DNA from: Persicobacter psychrovividus
GTDB lineage: Bacteria > Bacteroidota > Bacteroidia > Cytophagales > Cyclobacteriaceae
Direction: 5' to 3'
Length of the DNA stretch: 64,000 nucleotides
NCBI RefSeq assembly: GCF_036492425.1
Contig: NZ_AP025293.1
Coordinates: forward strand, 310,001-374,000
Shown here: one piece after another, positions 27,501-35,278 of the stretch
Layout: each line of letters begins with the position of its first letter
How positions within the stretch are numbered: the first letter of the stretch is position 1
Program-made: the position numbers and the translations under genes
The notes under the pieces: model-generated
Databases searched by the model: none
What the model was told of the DNA's origin: nothing
Seen by the model: the letters and a program-made list of their open reading frames with translations, nothing else

Positions 27501-28102
27501 CCATGGGGGAAATTGCAGAATTCCAGCACCAGCTGTTCGGGATTACTGCCGCGGCAGAAGAGCAGGCCGACATCTGTGCGAGGGTGCTTTGCGGCGACTC
27601 CTCCACAGCATATCAGGGCTCCACTTTAATGAACATCCTGAAGATCCCCAACCTCGACCTTTGTTCGGTAGGGATGCCGTTTGTGGCCAAAGAGGATCAG
27701 TCAAAATATGAAGTGATCATTAATTCTGACCCCTCGAAGTATTATTACAAAAAATGCATTGTTCATAACGACCGATTGGTCGGCACCATTTTGCTGGGCG
27801 ACAAAAGTGAGTTTGCACATTTCAAAACACTGATCTCTGAAGGCACCGAACTTGGCGAAGAACGCGAGCAACTCCTGCGGGGCAACAGCGAAAAAGTGCC
27901 CATGCTCGGGAAGCTCGTCTGTTCCTGCAATAATGTTGGGGATGGCAATATTGAGCAGGCCATTGCTGGAGGCTGCCAGGAGTTCAATACCCTTTGCAAA
28001 AGCACAGGAGCAGGCTTGGGCTGTGGTTCCTGTAAGCCGGAGGTGCAGCAAATCCTCAACCGTGAGCTCGAGAACCTCGCCTCGCCTGTACTCAACGATT
28101 AA
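24533..28102 (+). CDS. nasA: Assimilatory nitrate reductase fused to NAD(P)H/FAD reductase and BFD [2Fe-2S] domain
   Basis: A 1189-residue cytoplasmic fusion. Residues about 20-710 form a bis-MGD molybdoenzyme of the NasA/NarB group, with [4Fe-4S] ligands Cys25, Cys28, Cys32 and Cys60 (CSYCGVGC...LCSKG). Also visible are SNRADTIDWADVVLPAAGWLEKEGT and the C-terminal cap TTGRIRDQWHTMTRTGK. Residues about 718-1120 form an FAD/NAD(P)H oxidoreductase like NirB's N-half or NasB/NasC (IVIIGAGAAAYRF, then GGGLLGLELAAAL). A BFD-like [2Fe-2S] domain ends it (about 1127-1175, CSCNNVGDG...GCGSC). The fusion can take electrons from NAD(P)H and reduce nitrate without a separate subunit. An in-frame ATG at 24569 is a possible alternative start. 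The rubredoxin gene follows 33 bp downstream. Confidence 0.93.
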   Translation: MKPQAPPQNATIMTPSTPHQFKSTCSYCGVGCGIVVNKDHQGRLSVEGNEDYPVNRGMLCSKGMNLHHVVADQTDRLLHPMMRWHKAMPRQRVRWDQAIDRMAAVFKSTIAKHGPDSVGFYVSGQCTTEEYYLANKLAKGFLKTNNLDTNSRLCMSSAVVGYKKALGEDAVPIAYADIELADTFLITGANPAWCHPILFRRLEQHKAAQPEVKVICVDPRRTQTAAQADLHLQIIPGTDIILHHAIARGLIEQGWVDYDFVQNKTEGFAEAKGAAFKRSLREAAQMCGISMQDLTLAIRYIGQAKNLISMWTMGLNQSSIGVDKNLSLLNIHLITGQIGRAGAGPFSLTGQPNAMGGREVGGMANLLSAHRDLNNPAHRQEVADFWGVEEVAAKPGFTATEIIDALQSGDLKVLWIICTNPSVSLPDAIQADLAMQKGTFVIVQDISNRADTIDWADVVLPAAGWLEKEGTMTNSERRISYIPKVVDAPGEALPDTEILMRFAKKMGFHGFDFETVADIYDEHCALTKGTNIDISGLSHQRLKTEGSFQWPVPHPTHPGTPRLFEDQKFYTPSTKAQLFAITEDQYVAELPTEEYPLILTTGRIRDQWHTMTRTGKVNKLQQHIPQPFLEIHPLDANMKGIKEGMPVRVSNERGTVEVCAKITEDIRPGVVFLPMHWGKRISHRKSRANNLTANRVDPVSKEPDFKYSHVQVEKIEWPKKHIVIIGAGAAAYRFIQSYRHWNKQDDITVLSKEETPFYNRVLLPEYINGEKPWEELLKMQKQEWDQLNINVVLNAEATSIDREGKQVFDQQGNVYAYDDLVLCTGSRAFIPRGVPMQLPEVLSMRTRADADRLKKNLKAGSKVLIVGGGLLGLELAAALVEVDVKISMVQLSDRLMERQLDYLAADLLQQHMRNLGVKIYFNNLVQTVFPHRNGGLKVGLKSGTQLQADYIVYAIGTRPNIELAEAAGLSCGRGVKVDGHLKTSDPHIYAMGEIAEFQHQLFGITAAAEEQADICARVLCGDSSTAYQGSTLMNILKIPNLDLCSVGMPFVAKEDQSKYEVIINSDPSKYYYKKCIVHNDRLVGTILLGDKSEFAHFKTLISEGTELGEEREQLLRGNSEKVPMLGKLVCSCNNVGDGNIEQAIAGGCQEFNTLCKSTGAGLGCGSCKPEVQQILNRELENLASPVLND

Positions 28103-28135
28103 CCGACCGATTCCCTTTACCAAAACATTACCTCC

Positions 28136-29605
28136 ATGGACAATTATAAAGCAAAAAAACAAGGCCTTGTACGCATCTTCACCACCGGTGGGATGCTCGC
28201 CCCTTCGGCACTGCACCGCCTGATTCAGAAGCTCAAATATTTCGGACTCTCTTACTTCCACTTTGGCTCGCGGCAGGATATCCTTTTCCCCATGCCTGAG
28301 GAATTCAGCCTGACGGAAATTGAAGAGGAACTACAGGATTTACACCTGCCTTTTGAAATCGACACCCATAAAAAGCATAATGTGGTCAGTACATTTGTTA
28401 CCGAAGGCTACCTCAGCAGTACGCCCTGGGTGCATGCAGATACCTATCAGTTTATCTTCGACGACATCACCTCCTCGCCGCACCTGAAAGTCAACCTCGT
28501 AGATCCCAAACAACAACTCGTGCCCTGGTTTTCGGGTAACCTGAACTTCCTCGCTGCGGAAAGTGAAAACGACTGGCACCTGTTTTTGCGCAACCCGCAG
28601 GATGATCGACTCATTGAGTTCCCTTACCTTATTGATGGGTTCGCTATTGCTGAGGTGGTGGAAATTCTTGATCAGGATTTTCTTCAACGCCAGCAATGGA
28701 CCGATACCGACCCGCTCCTCGAGCTGATCAAATCGCATAAACTCTTCACCGACCGGCCTTCCAACTTCAAGAATAAAAAAGAAAAAGGACCTATTCCACA
28801 GTATGAGGGCTTTCAGCGCATGGGCGACGGGAAATACTGGCTCGGACTGTACTGGCGAAACAATGCCTACACGCTGGATTTCATGGAGGCCCTTTGTGAA
28901 CTTTGCGCCAATACGGGCGTGGGGAAAATTGGGATCACCCCTTTCAAATCCTTTATTGTACAGGGAATTCCTGAGAAACACTATACCGCATGGTTCCGAC
29001 TGCTCGGGAAATTCGGGATTAACCCTACCCACTCCTCTCTGGAGCTGAACTGGCACGTTCCTGTGCTTGACCAGCGGGCACAAGACCTGAAGCGTTATTT
29101 AGTGAAAGTCTTTGACCAGAACGATATCAATATCAATGGACTGACTTTTACCATTGCCACCGTTCCCGTAGATCCTTTCACCAGTATCTGGATTCAGCAA
29201 AATCCTGAGAAAAATGAGCAGATCACCACGCCGCCAACCTATCATGTTTACATCACCAAGGGTTTTGACCCAGCCAACCTCTCCTACCATTTGCATGAGG
29301 CATCAGTACTGAAGGAAGATTTGCCGGAAATCCTGTTCAGGCTCAGCAAGCAATATTTCGACCAATGGGAAGCACCGGCAACGGATCAGCCTAAAGTGAA
29401 GGAAAACAGCCCGATGGGGAAGACCATCCACCAGTGCAGCAGCTGTTTTTCCGTTTACGACCCCACTTATGGCGACATCATCAGTCAGCCACCTGTGGCG
29501 CCAGGATTGCCTTTCAGCGAATTACCGGAAAGCTACGCCTGCGGACTTTGTGGCGCACCGAAAGCTGATTTCGAAGCCATTTCCTCCGCTTCTCTCTATC
29601 AATAA
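28136..29605 (+). CDS. Nitrite/sulfite-reductase-like half-domain protein with C-terminal rubredoxin
   Basis: A 489-residue cytoplasmic protein with no signal peptide. The C-terminus is a complete rubredoxin: CSSC (about 434-437) and CGLC (about 469-472) with YDPTYGD between. Two earlier stretches look like the ferredoxin-like half domains of nitrite/sulfite reductases. One is residues about 10-75 (LVRIFTTGGMLAPSALHRLI...FGSRQDILF); the other is about 235-300 (YWLGLYWRNNAYTLDFMEAL...KIGITPFKSFIVQGI). The siroheme/[4Fe-4S] cysteine pairs are not present, so it is probably not itself a nitrite reductase. It lies 33 bp after nasA. An electron-carrier or scaffold role between the reductases is inferred. 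Confidence 0.75.
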   Translation: MDNYKAKKQGLVRIFTTGGMLAPSALHRLIQKLKYFGLSYFHFGSRQDILFPMPEEFSLTEIEEELQDLHLPFEIDTHKKHNVVSTFVTEGYLSSTPWVHADTYQFIFDDITSSPHLKVNLVDPKQQLVPWFSGNLNFLAAESENDWHLFLRNPQDDRLIEFPYLIDGFAIAEVVEILDQDFLQRQQWTDTDPLLELIKSHKLFTDRPSNFKNKKEKGPIPQYEGFQRMGDGKYWLGLYWRNNAYTLDFMEALCELCANTGVGKIGITPFKSFIVQGIPEKHYTAWFRLLGKFGINPTHSSLELNWHVPVLDQRAQDLKRYLVKVFDQNDININGLTFTIATVPVDPFTSIWIQQNPEKNEQITTPPTYHVYITKGFDPANLSYHLHEASVLKEDLPEILFRLSKQYFDQWEAPATDQPKVKENSPMGKTIHQCSSCFSVYDPTYGDIISQPPVAPGLPFSELPESYACGLCGAPKADFEAISSASLYQ

Positions 29606-29612
29606 ATTATTT

Positions 29613-29650
29613 GGTGATCAGTCAGCCACAGTACTGATCACCACCCTTTT
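29613..29650 (+). terminator. Terminator after the nasA-rubredoxin unit
   Basis: GGTGATCAGT (29613-29622) and ACTGATCACC (29633-29642) are perfect inverted copies around a 10-nt loop. ACCCTTTT follows. It begins 7 bp after the stop codon. Confidence 0.7.
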
Positions 29651-29848
29651 CGCTTTAATCACCACGCTGACCGTTCAAATTTGAATTTGATTAGCATGGT
29701 GTTCGCCGAAAATTCCTGCCCGAGATCGTTGTTCAAGTCTTTTGTTTGCATTCATTGAGCCTCCACATTCAACGTTGATCGAAATATTTCTGCATTAGTG
29801 TAAATTGAATGTACCAATTCGATCATTTTTACTCGATGATGGGTTAAA

Positions 29849-30556
29849 ATGGTACGTTTTAAAAACTTACAGCACATGTTTTCACTAATAGCAGATAACA
29901 CCAACCCGAATTCCCTGGCGGCAAAATCACGCGCCAAACGCATAGAATTTTTTAAGCAGAAGGTAAAGGCTCTGGGCCGACCCGTAAAAATTCTTGATGT
30001 GGGCGGAACGCAGCATTTTTGGGAAGCGATGGGTTTTGACCTGACCGAAGGATCGGAAATTTATTTGCTGAATTTACGCCATCAGCCCGTGAGTTCCCGT
30101 CAGTTTTTCTCCCTGAAGGGTAATGCCGTGGATTTGTCGAGCTTCGGTGATAATCATTTTGATATTGTCTTTTCCAACTCCGTTATTGAGCACCTTTTCA
30201 GCTGGGAAAATCAGTGTAAAATGGCCAGTGAAATCCAGCGTGTCGGGCAGTATTATTTCATCCAAACCCCCAACTACTGGTTTCCTATCGAGCCACATTT
30301 TGTATTCCCACTCTTTCAGTATTTACCCAAAGAGTTGCAGATAAAAATGACGGAGAACTTCAACCTCGGTCATATCAGAAAAGCCAAAAGCAGGGCCTCT
30401 GCGGAAGCTATTGTCAACGAAATCAAACTTCTGACCATCAATCAAATGGAAAACTTGTTTCCCGATTGTGCGATTTATCTTGATAAAATTTTCGGGCTGA
30501 ACAAGTCCATTATTGCCCACAATTTTGATCAGCCAAAATTGGAAACCGACGATTAA
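29849..30556 (+). CDS. Class I SAM-dependent methyltransferase
   Basis: A 235-residue protein with the Rossmann methyltransferase pattern: motif I ILDVGGTQHFW (about 49-59), an acidic end of strand 2, and the motif IV-like stretch FDIVFSNSVIEHL (about 105-117), typical of the type 11/type 12 families. The substrate is unknown. It stands alone between the nitrate cluster and the SusCD/protease locus, with convergent transcription on its right. The true start may be the ATG at 29879 (MFSLIADN), since the first ten residues look unstructured. Confidence 0.75.
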   Translation: MVRFKNLQHMFSLIADNTNPNSLAAKSRAKRIEFFKQKVKALGRPVKILDVGGTQHFWEAMGFDLTEGSEIYLLNLRHQPVSSRQFFSLKGNAVDLSSFGDNHFDIVFSNSVIEHLFSWENQCKMASEIQRVGQYYFIQTPNYWFPIEPHFVFPLFQYLPKELQIKMTENFNLGHIRKAKSRASAEAIVNEIKLLTINQMENLFPDCAIYLDKIFGLNKSIIAHNFDQPKLETDD

Positions 30557-30590
30557 AAAAAATGCCCCGACTACAAAGAGTGCGGGGCAG
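30553..30590 (-). terminator. Terminator of the protease-SusCD operon
   Basis: TGCCCCG (30563-30569) and CGGGGCA (30583-30589) form the stem. On the minus strand eight T residues follow directly. It lies 25 bp past the SusD stop. Confidence 0.85.
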
Positions 30591-30612
30591 ATGATCGACT
30601 AATCAAAAAAAA

Positions 30613-32085
30613 TTAAAGTGGGTTTTGATCCGAAGCGTTGATCAGCGTATTGGCATCCAGTTCGGACTGAGGAATCTGCATGAGCCAGCCATTGGCTCCG
30701 GCTTCCATGGTGGTGATTTGTGCCAAACCCGGATCATGCGCATTGCTCCGCTTCAGGTCTTCTTTATTTCGCATCATGTCGAAATAACGGTGGCCTTCTC
30801 CCCAGAATTCCACCCGGCGTTGCTTCAAAATTTCGTCCACCAGCTCCTGACCCGTCAGGTGAATATCGCGGTGATCCTGAATACGGGTTCTTAATAAAGC
30901 ATTCAGGGCTGACAATGATCTTGCATGGTCGCCGGCATGTGCAAATCCTTCGGCCTGAATCAAATAAAGTTCTGCCATCCGCATCAGGAGGTAATCCCCC
31001 TCCCAGCTGCCGTCATAAGTCGGGAGTCTGAACTTCTGCGATGAAAATTTGGGAATAGTCATGTTTCCCCATGCGGTATTTTCCGAGAAGAATACCCCCT
31101 TTCGATAATCATTGTTGCCGATTAAATTGAGGAAATCTGCCGTTGCTTTTTTAAAGCTGCCAATGGTAGCATAGCCTCCGGCAAAAGGATCCATATGGGA
31201 GAAAAAAGAAGCATAGAAAGTGGTTTGTTGCCCATTGATCGCCAGTGCCCAAAGGGCCTCCGGATGATTGGCATTACTAAAACCCGCATGCAGTTCCACG
31301 CCCTGCATCAGCCGAAAGCCAAACTGCTCCGCTACCTGTATCGCCTCCCTTGCGAGGTCTGCAGCCTCTTTCCATTCGTTTTTCACCAGATGAACACGTG
31401 CCTTCAGCCCCATTACTGAGGCCAGCGACAGGTGAGAAGGGTGATAGCGGTTAATTTCCTGCAAATATTCAATGGCCTCTGCATAGTCCTGTTCTATCTG
31501 TTCGTAAACCTCGGCCACCGTCGAACGGCCCAGGCTTTCAAAGGTCGGGCTGGTGCGAATCGGAATCCCCGCAGCGTTTTCATTCCCCACATAGGTATGC
31601 TGAAAAACCTGCACCAGTCGGTGGTGGCTATAAGCACGGATCGCGAGGGCCTGCCCCTTCACCTCCCGGCGAAGTTCTTCATCGCCAATGGCGGTATCAA
31701 TGTATTTCAATACCTGATTCACCTGAAAAATCAGATGATAATAAAAGCCCCAGATGTCATTCGGACGGGCATCAATCTCCCTGCGACTGAACTGAATACC
31801 GTAATCGCGGGTAAACCAGCCATTGCCATAAGCATGCATCACAATGTCTTCACCACGCAAATCCAGCGCAAGGTTTATGGCCATTTCTCCGAAAGTTTCA
31901 TGCGAACCAGAAAGGTACATATATCGGTAAACGCCATTCAGTGCCAAATCACAGCCCTCCACCGAGCCCAGCAGTTCCTCTTCATCCACGGAATTGGAAG
32001 GCCCCTGATCCAAAAAATCACCCGTACAGGCAGCCGTGGAAAACATCCACAAGATGCCAAAGAAATATATTAAATGCTTTTTCAT
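30613..32085 (-). CDS. SusD/RagB family lipoprotein (locus 2)
   Basis: A 490-residue SusD-family lipoprotein with lipobox STAA-C20. Family blocks include GDFLDQGP near the N-terminus, AIRAYSHHRLVQVFQHTYVG in the TPR core, and LLMRAELYLIQAEGFAHAG-like and RRVEFWGEGHRYFDMMR segments near the C-terminus. The gene begins 6 bp after its SusC partner and ends at a strong terminator. The operon leads with a giant secreted protease rather than glycoside hydrolases, so the ligand may be a peptide or glycopeptide rather than a polysaccharide. This is inference from context only. Confidence 0.92.
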   Translation of the reverse strand: MKKHLIYFFGILWMFSTAACTGDFLDQGPSNSVDEEELLGSVEGCDLALNGVYRYMYLSGSHETFGEMAINLALDLRGEDIVMHAYGNGWFTRDYGIQFSRREIDARPNDIWGFYYHLIFQVNQVLKYIDTAIGDEELRREVKGQALAIRAYSHHRLVQVFQHTYVGNENAAGIPIRTSPTFESLGRSTVAEVYEQIEQDYAEAIEYLQEINRYHPSHLSLASVMGLKARVHLVKNEWKEAADLAREAIQVAEQFGFRLMQGVELHAGFSNANHPEALWALAINGQQTTFYASFFSHMDPFAGGYATIGSFKKATADFLNLIGNNDYRKGVFFSENTAWGNMTIPKFSSQKFRLPTYDGSWEGDYLLMRMAELYLIQAEGFAHAGDHARSLSALNALLRTRIQDHRDIHLTGQELVDEILKQRRVEFWGEGHRYFDMMRNKEDLKRSNAHDPGLAQITTMEAGANGWLMQIPQSELDANTLINASDQNPL

Positions 32086-32091
32086 GATTGC

Positions 32092-35000
32092 TTAAAATTT
32101 AACATCAACACCTAAGGACATCGTCCGAATAGGTTGGTAGGAATTGTTCATATAGCCGTCTGAAGATGCCGTACCCGGAAAATATCCCTGCATACCGCTG
32201 AAGGTGTAAAGGTTATCCACCGCGGCACTCAAACGGACGTTCTGCATTTTCATACGCTGAGCCCAGGTTTTTGGCAGGTTATAGCCAAAGGTGATATTCC
32301 GGACAGATAAAAAGGAGGCATCCTGCAGCCAGCGGCTTGAACCGGCATACAAATTCTGATTAAGCGTTTCTATTCGGGGAACATCGGTGATGTCTCCCGG
32401 CTGAGTCCACGCCTGTCGCTGATCGACGTGCATGGCATGACCATATTTGGGATTCATCAGGGCAGCATAATTGGAATTGTACACCTGACCACCGATTTGA
32501 TAATTCAGCATAAAACCGAAATCAAAACTTTTATAGGTAAAGCGCTGATTCACAAAACCCGTTACGCTCGCCAGTGCCGATCCTACATGGTAACGGTCGG
32601 CATTACTCAGGTCATTGGTAACGCCACGCCCCATGTCTTCGCCCATCTCAAAATAATACAGGGCATCGCCAGTGGCAGGGTCCACGCCGGCAAAATCGAA
32701 CAGATAAAAATCATAATAGGAACGCCCAACTTCCAGGCGCTTTGAGCCTGTACCGACAAATTCCTGTGGCAGGGAGGTCATTTTATTTTTCATATGCGTG
32801 GCCGAGAAGTCCACCGCCCAGGTAAAATCTGTACGATTGATTAGGTTGGCGGTCAGGTTCAGTTCCACGCCATAGTTTTTCATCGCCCCGACATTATCCA
32901 TCCGGCCACCCCAACCTGTTGATGGTGGCAATGGCAGATCAAAGAGCAGATCTCGGGAGGCATTATTGAAATATTCCACGCTACCGGTCAGTTTGTTATT
33001 GAACAGCCCGAAGTCAAGGCCCACATTCAGGGCCTGCCGTTTTTCCCATTTAAGGTGCGGATTCTCCAAATAGTTTTTTAGGGCACCCATCATCGAGTTG
33101 TTGGGGTAATTCAGCGAATACAAGGAGCGGTAGGCGTAATAATTACCGATATTCTCATTGCCTTGCTCTCCGAAGGAAGCCCGCAATTTCAGGCTCGAAA
33201 TCCATTGCTGATCCTGAATGAAGGATTCTTTATCTATCGACCAGCTCCCACCAACAGACCAGAAGTGTCCCCATCGGTTGTCGGGGTGAAAGCGGGAAGA
33301 ACCGTCCACGCGGTAAGAGACCGAACCAAAAAATCGTTCATCGTAATTGTATTCAAAGCGGGAAAGAAAAGACTCAATGGCGTGGCGATCGATGTAGGAA
33401 CTTGCCGCAGTGGCGTTGGCCCCCGAGCCCATTTCCGGCATACCGTCCCAGGCAAATCCCGTTACCGTTGCCGAAATTCCGTTGGTGATCGAGAAATAAC
33501 TTTCATGTCCAAACAGGGCGTTTACGCTGTGCTTTCCGAACTGATTCCGGTAAGAAAACAACTGGTTGGCGGTCATGTTCACATTTTCCTGTGTGGCGCG
33601 CGAAGTGCGTCCGCCAACATTGGCAGCGTCCCCGTAATTACGGTTCTGGTGATTCAGTGTCACGCGGTTATAATAATCCATGGTGGTGTTCATCCGGAAC
33701 GACCAATGATCGGAAATGGTGGCATCGAGATACGTTCTGGCAGAAACGGCATTGTGTTTATAGCCACTCGGGTCCAGGTTCAGCGTGCCGAGGGCATTCC
33801 CGAGGGTGAGGTGTGGACGCTGGTCGCCGTAATCATAAATCCGCTGCCCGGCATCGTTGGTAACATAGCTTCCCTGATCAAAATCCCACTGATAAATCGG
33901 GTAAATTGGGGCGATTGTCTGCGAAAAGAAGAAAGGATTTGAGGTGTAAGTGCCTCCCTCCATGGTATTGGTGGTTTCGGTATGCACAAAAGACATATTC
34001 AGTCCGGCCTTCAGCCACGGTTTAATGTCTGCGTTGGTATTCAGGCGGGCGGTAAAACGCTCAAAACCTGTATTTCGCACCACACCGTCTTCATTCAGGT
34101 AACCCATAGAAAGGAAATAATCGCTTTGGTCTCCGGCACCCGACATCGAAACGGAATATTCCTGCCGCAAGGCGGCCTGATACAGCGCGTCCTCCCAGTC
34201 GGGCTGATAAACCATCGATGCCTCGGGATTGATTTTTCCACTTGCCGGATCGATCAGGTTCCTTGCACTGACATTAAAAGCATTGTAGCCGCCCTGCATA
34301 TCCACCACATTGGGGATACCATGGATATAACCCGGACGGGAGTAAATCGGGTGCTGACCTGAGGCGATCAGTCCGGCATCTTCCATCGTAAATTCATCGC
34401 TGTTATGGTATAGATTATTCCGGTAGCCTGTCCACTGCATCTCCATATATTCCGCAGCACCTACACGGTCATAGTCGCTCATCGCCCGCTGCGCAACGCC
34501 AACACGTGCTTTCAGGTGAATCTGCCCTTCGCCACTTTTACCCTTTTGGGTGGTAACCATCACTACGCCGTTGGCTGCACGGGAACCGTAAAGCGCGGTG
34601 GCCGAAGCATCTTTCAGGACGGTCATGCTGGCAATATCATCAGGGTTCAGATTGTTCAGGTCGCCGGTAAACGGCACCCCATCCACCACATACAGCGGCG
34701 CCGAAGAAGCATTCACCGAGCCAATACCCCGAATCCGTATGGTGGACCCTGAGCCCGGCTGCCCTGAAGTTCCGGACACCTGCACGCCTGGCACGGCCCC
34801 TTCGAGGGCATTCTGCACGTTGGAAACCTGTAGTTTTTCAATATGATCTTTCTTGACCGTAGCGGCCGAACCGGTGAAGGAGGATTTCTTCTGCTCTCCA
34901 TAAGCCACCACCATGACTTCCTCCAACTCCTTGGCATCTGCCCCCAGGCGGATATCGATTTTCACCTGGCCGCCCACCAAAACTTCCTGCGGGGCATAGC

Positions 35001-35223
35001 CAATATAGGAAATCACCAACACATCGGTCGTACTGGCCTGCAGGCTGAAATCCCCCATCAGGTCGGTGATGGTTCCTGTGGAAGTACCCTTGATCACCAC
35101 ATTGGCGCCAATGACTTCTTCCCCGGTTTCGGCATCGGTTACCGTTCCGGATATTTGCGCCTGAGCCAACAGTTGCAGCGGGAGCAACAGGGCCAGGGCT
35201 ATTGATAATAATTTTCTCATCAT
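32092..35223 (-). CDS. SusC/RagA family TonB-dependent transporter (locus 2)
   Basis: A 1043-residue outer-membrane transporter. Its signal peptide ends at about residue 20. A carboxypeptidase-regulatory-like domain (about 24-105) is followed by a plug starting at EEVMVVAYGEQKKSSFTGSAA with the GSGSTIRIRGIGS and DGVPF blocks. The barrel ends RTMSLGVDVKF. It starts 55 bp after the protease stop and is followed at once by susD, so all three are probably one transcript. RagA of Porphyromonas gingivalis imports oligopeptides, a precedent for a peptide-importing SusC. Confidence 0.94.
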   Translation of the reverse strand: MMRKLLSIALALLLPLQLLAQAQISGTVTDAETGEEVIGANVVIKGTSTGTITDLMGDFSLQASTTDVLVISYIGYAPQEVLVGGQVKIDIRLGADAKELEEVMVVAYGEQKKSSFTGSAATVKKDHIEKLQVSNVQNALEGAVPGVQVSGTSGQPGSGSTIRIRGIGSVNASSAPLYVVDGVPFTGDLNNLNPDDIASMTVLKDASATALYGSRAANGVVMVTTQKGKSGEGQIHLKARVGVAQRAMSDYDRVGAAEYMEMQWTGYRNNLYHNSDEFTMEDAGLIASGQHPIYSRPGYIHGIPNVVDMQGGYNAFNVSARNLIDPASGKINPEASMVYQPDWEDALYQAALRQEYSVSMSGAGDQSDYFLSMGYLNEDGVVRNTGFERFTARLNTNADIKPWLKAGLNMSFVHTETTNTMEGGTYTSNPFFFSQTIAPIYPIYQWDFDQGSYVTNDAGQRIYDYGDQRPHLTLGNALGTLNLDPSGYKHNAVSARTYLDATISDHWSFRMNTTMDYYNRVTLNHQNRNYGDAANVGGRTSRATQENVNMTANQLFSYRNQFGKHSVNALFGHESYFSITNGISATVTGFAWDGMPEMGSGANATAASSYIDRHAIESFLSRFEYNYDERFFGSVSYRVDGSSRFHPDNRWGHFWSVGGSWSIDKESFIQDQQWISSLKLRASFGEQGNENIGNYYAYRSLYSLNYPNNSMMGALKNYLENPHLKWEKRQALNVGLDFGLFNNKLTGSVEYFNNASRDLLFDLPLPPSTGWGGRMDNVGAMKNYGVELNLTANLINRTDFTWAVDFSATHMKNKMTSLPQEFVGTGSKRLEVGRSYYDFYLFDFAGVDPATGDALYYFEMGEDMGRGVTNDLSNADRYHVGSALASVTGFVNQRFTYKSFDFGFMLNYQIGGQVYNSNYAALMNPKYGHAMHVDQRQAWTQPGDITDVPRIETLNQNLYAGSSRWLQDASFLSVRNITFGYNLPKTWAQRMKMQNVRLSAAVDNLYTFSGMQGYFPGTASSDGYMNNSYQPIRTMSLGVDVKF

Positions 35224-35278
35224 AATATTTTTTGGAAAGCAGGCGGGAGGAATCGCTCGCCGCCTGCCTCTTGAAAAT

